8,274 nucleotides of DNA from Candidatus Limimorpha equi. GTDB taxonomy: Bacteria; Bacteroidota; Bacteroidia; Bacteroidales; F082. Below, one piece after another: positions 1 to 6,506 of this stretch. The position numbers and the translations under genes were made by a program. The number at the start of each line of letters is the position of its first letter. The first letter of the stretch is position 1. A model generated the notes under the pieces. The model was not told the DNA's origin. It saw only the letters and a list, made by a program, of their open reading frames with translations, and did not search any database. The stretch covers positions 1 through 8,274 of the forward strand of contig JAGHSL010000306.1 in assembly GCA_018065885.1 (NCBI GenBank). The letters run 5' to 3'.

Positions 1-3000
1 CCGGAAACGGCTGAAAAACAGCTGAATGAAATTGAATCAGCGGCAAAACGCGACAAAAACCAGCCGCAATTGCTCAAGACGGTGCTTTATCGGCAGCAGA
101 TTTTCCGTTTGAAGGAAGAGGACCCCGAAAAGGCATTTTTGGCCTTTGCCGAAAGCAAAATGAACGAACTCGGCAAAACCGAAACCGCTGTGTTGCATTT
201 GGAGATTGCCAAGACCTACGCTGGTTTTTACGAGCAAAACCAGTGGCAGTTGCGCAACAATTTGCCTATCGATGGCGACATGAGCCAAGTGGAGCTGAAA
301 TATTGGGACGAAAAGACCTTCCGCAAGGTCATCGACCAACACTATACCGAGGCTTTGAAAGACAAGGAAACCTTGAAAAACGCCAAGACAAACGATTATC
401 TCATCTTGTTCGAAGACCAAAAGAATGTCTATGAAAACCTTGATTATGAGAAGACTATGTTTGAATATGTCTTCCATCGCGTGGCAAAATACTATAGGGA
501 GATTGCTTCTGCCGACGATATTCAGCCGGACTGGAACACCGAAATCTGGTGGGCCGATGCCAAGGATTTCGTGAAGACTGATTTGGGCGACAGTGACAAT
601 GGCATCATCAAATGCCTGAAGATTTTCCAGGAACTTATCGCTTACAACCAAAAGGAAAACAACGAAGATGTGCTGCTTTACAACGATGTGAAACGCTATC
701 AGTTTGTGAACGGCATTTTGGTAGAAAATGACATTTTCAACGAAAAACTGAATGCCTTGATGCAGCAATATGCCGAAAACCCGATGTCGGCTGAAATCGC
801 ATCCGTTTATGCTAATAGTCTGGTTGACAATTATTCAGAATCGGACAGCAGCACTTTCGGCAACTACAGAAAGGCTTATGAAATCTGCCAGAAAACCATT
901 GATAAGTTCCCGAAATCGAAAGGGGCTAAGCAATGCAAGGATATTGTGAAATTCATTGAAAATGACGAAATCAACGTCCAGATGCAGGAAACGCAACTAC
1001 CCAATCAGGCCATTGCCTTGCAACTCCGCTACCGCAATGCGGAACATCCTTATTATAAGATAGTTAAGGTGACGGAAGACGAAATCAACAGCTATTCGAA
1101 TTTAGACGAAGATGAACTGTTCAAAAAACTCGACGGCAAAAAGCCTGCTGCCGAGCAGGAACTTGCATTGCCTGCCGAAACGGATTTCTGCTCCCATTCT
1201 ACCTTGGTTGCTTTGCCGCAATTGTCAGTAGGTCAGTATTATATCATTGCAAAGACAAGCAAAACCGAACAAAGTTCAGAAAAAAGAGCCATGTTCCGTT
1301 TTCAGGTCTCAAATTTGAGTTATGTAACTAACAATGAGACGGATGCAATTACTTTGTTTACGCTCGACCGCAAGACAGGCAAGCCTTTGGCCAATGTGAA
1401 AGTTGAGTTATACACTAGAAATTACAATTACAAAATCCGCAAGTACGAAAACACAAAACTTGCTGATTACCAAAGTGATAATAACGGTAAGGTGAGCATT
1501 TCCAATGTCAAGGGCAACAATTCGTTTTTTGTCAATTTGCGCAATGGCGATGATGCCTTGCTTTCGGGGAAATACATGAATGTTCCGCATCCAAACAGCA
1601 GAAATTCAGAAATATACTCTACGACATTTTTCACCGACCGCGCCATTTATCGTCCCGGACAGACGGTTTATTTCAAAGGTATCATCTTGCGTCACCAAGG
1701 CGATGACATGGCCTTGGCAGAAGGTTTCAGCGAGACAGTGCGTTTCCGCGATGCCAACTATGAAGAAATCAGTTCTTTATTGTTTACAACGGATGAATAT
1801 GGTTCCTTTGACGGCTCGTTTGTCATCCCGACAGATCGCCTGAATGGCGTGTTCCGTTTGGATGGCAGTCATGGCAGTACAACTATTCGCGTTGAGGAAT
1901 ACAAGCGTCCGACTTTCGAGGTGAATTTTGAAAAGCCGAAAGAGCAATACAAACTGAATCAGGATGTTACCATTCATGGCAGCGTTGATGCCTACGCAGG
2001 TTTTGGCCTCGATGATGTGAAATACACCTATCGCGTGACGCGCCGTACATCCTTCCCGTGGCGTTGCTGGTGGTGGTTCTATCCCGTTGTCAGCGACGAA
2101 CAAATCGATTACGGCGATGCCCGTACCGATGAAAGCGGCAAGTTTGCCATCACTTTCAACCTGAAGCCTTCGCTGAAAACCAAACCGGAACAACAGCCTG
2201 TCTTCACCTACGAAATCGAAGTGACGGCCACCAGCGCACAAGGCGAAACACATTCCGAAACTTATTCGATAAGAGCAGGTTACAACGAAATCTGCCTCTC
2301 AACGAATATAGACAAATTGGTTGAAAAATCGCAGTTGGGCGATTATCGCATCGAGGTTTTGAACATGAGCGGGCAGCCAGCCAAGAGCAAGGTTGCGCGC
2401 AAATTCTACCGTTTCAACGACAGCGGAAAGATGGATTTCTTTGAAGTTTCAGGCCAAAGCAGTACTTTCGACCGTCAGTTGATGAGTGATGAGGATTTGG
2501 CCAAGGCTTTCCCTGATTTTGATTATTACGCTTATACCAACCGCTTGGATAACAAGGTTTTGGTTTATGAAGATGTCGTTGAGATTGACGAAAAGACGGC
2601 CTTGTTCCCCGAAAAAGCGGATTTGAAATCGGGCAAATATTATGTGGAATTGCAGAGCCTCGATGATGAACTGGCCGTCAACAGCACGGAATTTACACTC
2701 TTTGATGATAAGGCCAAATCGTTGCCTTACACAACTTTATCGTGGAATAATGTGGACAAATCCACGGCCCATCCGGGTGAAACCATCACTTTTGCCGTCG
2801 GTACTTCGACCAAGGACACGCAGATTTGGGTGCAGTTGCTTTCGGGCGGAGAAAAGCGCATGGAAAAATGGCTGAAAGTGAGCGATGAAATCACGAAACT
2901 CACATACAAAGTCACTGAAAATGACCGTGGTAACCTGACATGGAAAACCATTTTCGTGAAAGATGGTCTTGTGAAAACAGAAGCCCAAAACATTTATGTT

Positions 3001-5859
3001 CCATACGATAATCTTGATTTGAATGTCGAATTGGCCACCATCCGCGATGTGTTGAGCCCGGGTGCCGAGGAACATTGGGAAGTGACCGTCCGCGACCATG
3101 ACAAGAAGCCTGCCGCAGCCAGTCTGTTGGCCGGAATGTACGATGCTTCGTTGGATGTATTTGCCTCACATTCATGGCATTTCAACATGAAACCCTATTC
3201 GAAATATGCCAACTCATTTGGTTACGACGACCAGTTTGGTTTCATTTCATCATCAACAGACAGGGATTACTTTTTCATCGCCGCTCTGTTCGGTTTTTCC
3301 TTGCCTTCCGATTATCCGTTCTTCGATTTCGGCTACATGTATTATGGCCGTGCAAAAGGCGGCGTGATGTTTAATCGTAGCGTTGCCCTCGATTGCGTTG
3401 CGGAAGAATGTGCGGAGCTAAAGGAAATGCCAATGCCTGCACCATCAGCGAAAAAGATGTCTTCCAACGAAGTGGCAGATGGAGCTATGACCGACGAGGA
3501 AGCGCTTCAGACAGAAGAGACTGGAGCCAGTGAAGCCCAACAGGAAGCCGTTCCGACGGTTCGTGAAAACTTCAACGAAACTGCCTTTTTCTTCCCGAAT
3601 CTGCGCACCAATGCCGATGGCAGCACGACATTCAGTTTCACCATGCCCGATGCTTTGACGCGCTGGAAACTGATGATGCTGGCTTACACCAAAGACCGCA
3701 AGACGGGCTACAAGACCTACGATTTCAAGTCGAGCAAGCCGGTGATGATTATGGCCGACATGCCGCGTTACATGTACGACGGCGACACGCTTTGGTTTGT
3801 TGCCAATGTGATTAATACGGGCGAGGAAGCCGTGACGCCAAAGGCGAAGCTTGAAATTTTCGATGCGGCAAGCATGAACCCCGTCGATATTTTGGCTTCC
3901 GATGCCGTGATTGCTATGGAAGAAATCGTGCCGGGACGCAGTAAGGAAGTGCGCTGGAAAGTGGCGGCAAAGCATGATTTGGGCTTGTTGGCCCTCCGTT
4001 TCACGGCTTTTGCCGGACAGTTCAGCGATGCCGAACAGCACCTTTTGCCCGTATTGAGCAGCGAAATCTTCATGACGCAGACTTTGCCCATCACCGTCAA
4101 GGCGGAGACCGAAAAGACATTTGATTTTGAGGCCATTGCAAATCCAGAAAGCCATGAACGCGACTACAGCCTGACCTTGAATTTCAGCACCAATCCGGTC
4201 TGGTATGCCGTTCAATCGCTGCCTTATCTGGCCGACCAAAGGACCGATCGCGCCGAATCGGCGTTCTATGTCCTTTATGCCAACACCTTGTCGTCGTACA
4301 TCGCTTCAAAGATTCCTAACTTGTTGAATTACATCAAGAAATGGCAGATAGAAACGCCCGATGCCTTGCTCTCGCAATTGGAGAAAGACCAGGATCTGAA
4401 AGCCATCATGTTGCGCGAAACGCCTTGGGTGATGGAAGCCAAGAGCGAAACGGAGCAAAGGGCGAGAATCAGCACTTTGTTTGAAATCAACACTTTGAGT
4501 CAGAATCAGACTTCAAGCCTGAAACTGATTGCGCAGAAACAGACTTCAAACGGTGGCTGGCCTTGGATGGAAGGCATGCCCGAAAGTCCATACATTTCGA
4601 CTTACATCCTTTCGGGTTTCGGCCGGTTGAAAGCCATGGATGCGCTTCCGGCTTTGCCGAAGGCAAACCAAAACACGGCTAATCAAATCATTGACAATGC
4701 GGTGCGTTATTTGGAATATGAAGTCGCCGACACCTACCGCGAGATGAGACGGCTGAAAAAGGAATGGCCGATTGGCGGCATGACCTTGAACGAACTGTAT
4801 GCCTTGAGTTTCTTCCCTGAGCAGAAATCGGACAAGGATTTTGTGGCAGCCAAGAAGTATTTCTTAGACCGTTTGGAAAAGGAATGGACTGATTTCGACT
4901 TCAATATGCGTTCAAAGGCGGCTTTGGTCTTCCATCGCAACGGCAACGAAGCAAAGGCCAACCTGATGATTCAGTCGTTCAAGGAATGTGCCCAAAAGGA
5001 CGAAGTCATCGGCATGTACTGGCCAAAGAAATATTTCTCGTTTGAGTCGCACATTGCCACCCACGCCAACATCATGGCGGCCTTCGCCGAGATTGAAAAC
5101 GACACCGAAATGCTCGACCAGTTGCGCGTTTGGCTGCTCACCCAGAAGCAGACCAACCAATGGGAAAATTCTGCATCGACAGCTGAGGCCGTTTATGCCC
5201 TGCTGCGTGGCACCGATTGGCTGAATGACGACAAAGAAGTCACCTTAAAACTTGGCAATCATCCGATTGATATGGATGGTGCCGTTGCCGGAACAGGCTT
5301 CATTCAGCGCCGTTGGAATGCCAATGAGGTCACCGAAGACATGCGCCACCTGACCGTGAACAACCCGACGAAACACTTGGTTTGGGGCGGGCTGTTCCGC
5401 CAGTATTTCGTCCCGATTGACGAGGTGAAGAGCGACGAATCGGCCTTCAAGATCAGCCGAGAACTGTTTGTTGAAAAAACCGATGAAAACGGCAAAATCC
5501 TTGTCCCGATTGAAAAACAAGCCTTGAAAGTCGGCGACAAACTGACCGTGAAAATCACTTTCGAGAGCAAGCAGGATATGGAATATGTCTTCGTGAAGGA
5601 TTTGCGTGCCGCAGGATTCGAACCGATTGAGCAAATCTCGCATTACGAACACAACGACCAAATGTCGTATTATCAGACGAACACCGACACCGACATGGAG
5701 TTCTTCATCGAGTTCCTGCCCAAAGGCACGCACCAGGTGGAATACAGCATGTTTGTCACCAAGGAGGGCAATCTCAGCAACGGCTACGCGCTTATCCAAT
5801 GCCTCTACGCGCCTGAGTTCAGTGCCTATTCCGATGGAATGAGGGTGAAGGTGGAGTGA
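1..5859 (+). CDS. Alpha-2-macroglobulin family protein, thioester site lost (5' end outside window)
   Basis: This is a large envelope-type protein of the bacterial A2M family, whose members are exported and thought to trap or blunt proteases. The frame is open from base 1, so the start and any signal peptide lie upstream; 1,952 codons are visible, close to a full family length. Residues are counted from base 1. About 247-320 are helical and TPR-like. An MG/carboxypeptidase-regulatory-like segment lies near 450 (DRKTGKPLANVKV). MG2 carries TDRAIYRPGQTVYFKG (545-560), followed by VEEYKRPTFEV (631-641). A Trp-rich patch lies at 687-692. An acidic, Ala/Met/Glu-rich linker (about 1131-1187) sits where the bait region would be. 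The A2M domain starts at FNETAFFFPNLRT (1191-1203). A thioester-domain-like helical region includes NGGWPW (1517-1522). A receptor-binding-like C-terminus runs from about 1812, with KDLRAAGFEP. Where relatives have CxEQ, this protein has R-A-E-S (1417-1420), so no thioester can form. The family call is firm; the cellular role is inferred. Confidence 0.93.
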   Translation, partial: PETAEKQLNEIESAAKRDKNQPQLLKTVLYRQQIFRLKEEDPEKAFLAFAESKMNELGKTETAVLHLEIAKTYAGFYEQNQWQLRNNLPIDGDMSQVELKYWDEKTFRKVIDQHYTEALKDKETLKNAKTNDYLILFEDQKNVYENLDYEKTMFEYVFHRVAKYYREIASADDIQPDWNTEIWWADAKDFVKTDLGDSDNGIIKCLKIFQELIAYNQKENNEDVLLYNDVKRYQFVNGILVENDIFNEKLNALMQQYAENPMSAEIASVYANSLVDNYSESDSSTFGNYRKAYEICQKTIDKFPKSKGAKQCKDIVKFIENDEINVQMQETQLPNQAIALQLRYRNAEHPYYKIVKVTEDEINSYSNLDEDELFKKLDGKKPAAEQELALPAETDFCSHSTLVALPQLSVGQYYIIAKTSKTEQSSEKRAMFRFQVSNLSYVTNNETDAITLFTLDRKTGKPLANVKVELYTRNYNYKIRKYENTKLADYQSDNNGKVSISNVKGNNSFFVNLRNGDDALLSGKYMNVPHPNSRNSEIYSTTFFTDRAIYRPGQTVYFKGIILRHQGDDMALAEGFSETVRFRDANYEEISSLLFTTDEYGSFDGSFVIPTDRLNGVFRLDGSHGSTTIRVEEYKRPTFEVNFEKPKEQYKLNQDVTIHGSVDAYAGFGLDDVKYTYRVTRRTSFPWRCWWWFYPVVSDEQIDYGDARTDESGKFAITFNLKPSLKTKPEQQPVFTYEIEVTATSAQGETHSETYSIRAGYNEICLSTNIDKLVEKSQLGDYRIEVLNMSGQPAKSKVARKFYRFNDSGKMDFFEVSGQSSTFDRQLMSDEDLAKAFPDFDYYAYTNRLDNKVLVYEDVVEIDEKTALFPEKADLKSGKYYVELQSLDDELAVNSTEFTLFDDKAKSLPYTTLSWNNVDKSTAHPGETITFAVGTSTKDTQIWVQLLSGGEKRMEKWLKVSDEITKLTYKVTENDRGNLTWKTIFVKDGLVKTEAQNIYVPYDNLDLNVELATIRDVLSPGAEEHWEVTVRDHDKKPAAASLLAGMYDASLDVFASHSWHFNMKPYSKYANSFGYDDQFGFISSSTDRDYFFIAALFGFSLPSDYPFFDFGYMYYGRAKGGVMFNRSVALDCVAEECAELKEMPMPAPSAKKMSSNEVADGAMTDEEALQTEETGASEAQQEAVPTVRENFNETAFFFPNLRTNADGSTTFSFTMPDALTRWKLMMLAYTKDRKTGYKTYDFKSSKPVMIMADMPRYMYDGDTLWFVANVINTGEEAVTPKAKLEIFDAASMNPVDILASDAVIAMEEIVPGRSKEVRWKVAAKHDLGLLALRFTAFAGQFSDAEQHLLPVLSSEIFMTQTLPITVKAETEKTFDFEAIANPESHERDYSLTLNFSTNPVWYAVQSLPYLADQRTDRAESAFYVLYANTLSSYIASKIPNLLNYIKKWQIETPDALLSQLEKDQDLKAIMLRETPWVMEAKSETEQRARISTLFEINTLSQNQTSSLKLIAQKQTSNGGWPWMEGMPESPYISTYILSGFGRLKAMDALPALPKANQNTANQIIDNAVRYLEYEVADTYREMRRLKKEWPIGGMTLNELYALSFFPEQKSDKDFVAAKKYFLDRLEKEWTDFDFNMRSKAALVFHRNGNEAKANLMIQSFKECAQKDEVIGMYWPKKYFSFESHIATHANIMAAFAEIENDTEMLDQLRVWLLTQKQTNQWENSASTAEAVYALLRGTDWLNDDKEVTLKLGNHPIDMDGAVAGTGFIQRRWNANEVTEDMRHLTVNNPTKHLVWGGLFRQYFVPIDEVKSDESAFKISRELFVEKTDENGKILVPIEKQALKVGDKLTVKITFESKQDMEYVFVKDLRAAGFEPIEQISHYEHNDQMSYYQTNTDTDMEFFIEFLPKGTHQVEYSMFVTKEGNLSNGYALIQCLYAPEFSAYSDGMRVKVE
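4249..4260 (+). other. Degenerate thioester motif (RAES in place of CxEQ)
   Basis: The context LPYLADQRTD-RAES-AFYVLYANTLSSYIAS aligns by eye with the family pattern LPYL..YP.EC.EQTF...YANALA.HIA. The Cys codon position reads CGC (Arg) and the Gln position reads TCG (Ser), while the Glu and the flanking LPYL and YAN residues are kept. Both residues that build the internal Cys-Gln thioester are therefore absent. Thioester-less family members are known (for example E. coli YfaS), so this is a plausible natural state and not a sequencing error; the reading frame is intact on both sides. Confidence 0.8.
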
Positions 5860-5877
5860 GAATGGTGACAGATTAAT

Positions 5878-5935
5878 GGTTATTGGTGACGGGTGGCGGG
5901 TTGTTGGTTAAATCCGTCATTCGCCACCAATAACC
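5878..5935 (+). terminator. Long imperfect hairpin, probable terminator of the A2M gene
   Basis: It begins 19 bases after the A2M stop. Arms 5878-5902 and 5911-5935 form 25 opposed positions. The outer 11 are perfect Watson-Crick pairs (ggttattggtg with caccaataacc). Inside are one A-C mismatch (5889/5924) and four G-U wobbles (5892, 5893, 5896 and 5900 with their partners), around an 8-base loop (5903-5910). All four wobbles have G on the left and T on the right, so they pair only in the + strand transcript, which argues for a + strand RNA structure. The 3' arm is followed by tttattt, a weak U-rich tract. Transcription termination is inferred; the element could instead be a 3' stabilising structure or a decayed dispersed repeat. 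Confidence 0.5.
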
Positions 5936-5952
5936 TTTATTTCACGTCTGTG

Positions 5953-5979
5953 TGTCAGTTTGTCACTTTTACTGACAAA
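5953..5979. repeat. Overlapping inverted repeats with two alternative stems
   Basis: Two 7-bp perfect stems compete for the same bases. The first is tgtcagt (5953-5959) with actgaca (5971-5977), loop 11. The second is tttgtca (5959-5965) with tgacaaa (5973-5979), loop 7. The shared right half means only one can form at a time. The element lies about 140 bases upstream of groES, between the A2M hairpin and the groES leader. It could be an operator for a dimeric regulator or part of a structured leader, but no known regulator site is recognised. Confidence 0.4.
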
Positions 5980-5988
5980 ATAGGTCTC
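5959..5988 (+). promoter_or_regulatory. groESL promoter (candidate): Weak candidate promoter for groES-groEL
   Basis: The Bacteroidota housekeeping promoter is TTTG near -33 and TAnnTTTG near -7. The best-spaced pair here is TTTG at 5959-5962, an 18-base spacer, then TAGGTCTC at 5981-5988. The -7 box matches at only four of its six fixed positions. It would start transcription near 5995, leaving a leader of about 120 bases. A better -7 match, GAATTTTG at 6029-6036 (five of six), has no correctly spaced TTTG. No CIRCE element (TTAGCACTC-N9-GAGTGCTAA) is present in the region, so HrcA control is not supported. Treat this as a guess to be tested. Confidence 0.22.
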
Positions 5989-6021
5989 TTTTCGGGTTTG
6001 GCACGGAATGTGACCGATGCC

Positions 6022-6064
6022 GTCTGTCGAATTTTGAAGGAAGAAGAAAGCCGTTTCGACAGGC
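6022..6064. repeat. Inverted repeat around a purine-rich loop in the groES leader
   Basis: Arms gtctgtcgaa (6022-6031) and ttcgacaggc (6055-6064) pair at ten positions, eight Watson-Crick in a row, then one G-U wobble, then one further G-C pair. The 23-base loop is mostly purine (gaaggaagaagaaag). The right arm runs on into tcaacgggcg; a 5-bp alternative stem, ccgtt (6051-6055) with aacgg (6067-6071), overlaps it. From memory, the phrase ttcgacaggctcaac resembles a short palindromic sequence scattered between genes in several Bacteroidota genomes; that link is not verified here. Confidence 0.4.
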
Positions 6065-6080
6065 TCAACGGGCGAAAACA

Positions 6081-6112
6081 ATTAAACAAATCAACAATAA
6101 ACATTAAACAAA
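6081..6112 (+). repeat. Direct repeat attaaacaaa in the groES leader
   Basis: The decamer attaaacaaa occurs at 6081-6090 and again at 6103-6112, 22 bases apart (about two helical turns), ending three bases before the groES ATG. The segment is almost free of G and contains no Shine-Dalgarno sequence. An unstructured A-rich stretch just before the start codon is typical of well-translated Bacteroidota genes, so the repeat may simply reflect that composition. Confidence 0.4.
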
Positions 6113-6115
6113 ATT

Positions 6116-6394
6116 ATGGCAAACTTATCAATCAAACCTTTGGCAGACCGCGTTGTCATTGAACCGGCTCTCGCAGAACAGAAAACCGCCAGCGGCATCA
6201 TCATCCCTGACACAGCAAAAGAAAAACCACAGCAAGGCACGGTAGTGGCCGTTGGTCCTGGCACAAAGGACAATGCCGTCACCCTGAAAGTCGGCGATAA
6301 GGTCATCTATGGCAAATATGCAGGCACCGAATTCCACCTCGAAGGCAAGGATTATATGATCATGCGCGAGGCAGATGTAATCGCCATCATTTAA
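6116..6394 (+). CDS. groES: Co-chaperonin GroES (Hsp10)
   Basis: A 92-residue cytoplasmic co-chaperonin. Seven copies form the lid that closes the GroEL chamber in the presence of ATP, letting substrate proteins fold inside. The sequence opens with MANLSIKPLADRVVIEP, the standard first strand of Cpn10. The mobile loop follows at about residues 17-37, with the hydrophobic GroEL-contact tripeptide I28-I29-I30 in SGIIIPDTAKEKPQQG. Then come GTVVAVGPG (41-49), VGDKVIYGKYAGTEF (59-73) and the closing strand YMIMREADVIAII. Length is slightly below E. coli GroES (97), as is common in Bacteroidota. The ATG at 6116 is chosen because the Cpn10 homology begins right there. No Shine-Dalgarno sequence precedes it. 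groEL follows after 112 bases in the same direction, the usual groESL order. Confidence 0.98.
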   Translation: MANLSIKPLADRVVIEPALAEQKTASGIIIPDTAKEKPQQGTVVAVGPGTKDNAVTLKVGDKVIYGKYAGTEFHLEGKDYMIMREADVIAII

Positions 6395-6438
6395 AATTCA
6401 AAAATTTGATATTTAAAAATTGCACAAAGCGATTTTCA

Positions 6439-6496
6439 TTAAATCATTGAATTTTAAATCTTTAAATTTTAAATCTTGAATATTAAATCTTAAATC
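6439..6496 (+). repeat. Phased ttaaatc tandem repeats between groES and groEL
   Basis: The heptamer ttaaatc starts at 6439, 6454, 6469, 6483 and 6490, giving steps of 15, 15, 14 and 7. The first three units read ttaaatcattgaatt, ttaaatctttaaatt and ttaaatcttgaata, so this is a degenerate 15-bp tandem repeat ending ten bases before the groEL start. The whole 112-base spacer is strongly AT-rich, unlike the flanking genes. It may be a low-structure translation leader for groEL, a site of promoter activity, or a slippage-prone simple sequence. No terminator-like GC hairpin is seen in the spacer. Confidence 0.65.
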
Positions 6497-6506
6497 ATAA
6501 TTTAAC

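Noticed and set aside
70..72. TTG as the start codon of the A2M gene
   Set aside because: The same frame is open through codons 1-69 to the window edge with similar composition, and family members carry a signal peptide further upstream; the gene simply runs off the left end.
37..768. Open frame of 243 codons on the minus strand
   Set aside because: It lies wholly inside the A2M gene in antisense, is hydrophobic as expected from a reverse reading of Glu/Lys-rich codons, and shows no recognisable domain. Other long antisense frames (such as 3445-4239 and 5245-5799) were rejected for the same reason.
5860..6115. CIRCE heat-shock operator upstream of groES
   Set aside because: No TTAGCACTC-N9-GAGTGCTAA or close variant is found on either strand of the gap.
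5893..6162. 89-codon frame on the + strand across the A2M-groES gap
   Set aside because: It starts inside the stem of the A2M hairpin with a non-ATG start, crosses three inverted or direct repeats and runs into groES in another frame; the product resembles no known family.
6439..6496. CRISPR array
   Set aside because: Repeat units are only 7 to 15 bases, degenerate, and have no unique spacers of 30 or so bases; no cas gene is present.
6395..6506. Separate groEL promoter in the groES-groEL spacer
   Set aside because: A TTTG occurs at 6405-6408 but no TAnnTTTG lies about 20 bases downstream; AT-richness alone is not enough to call one.
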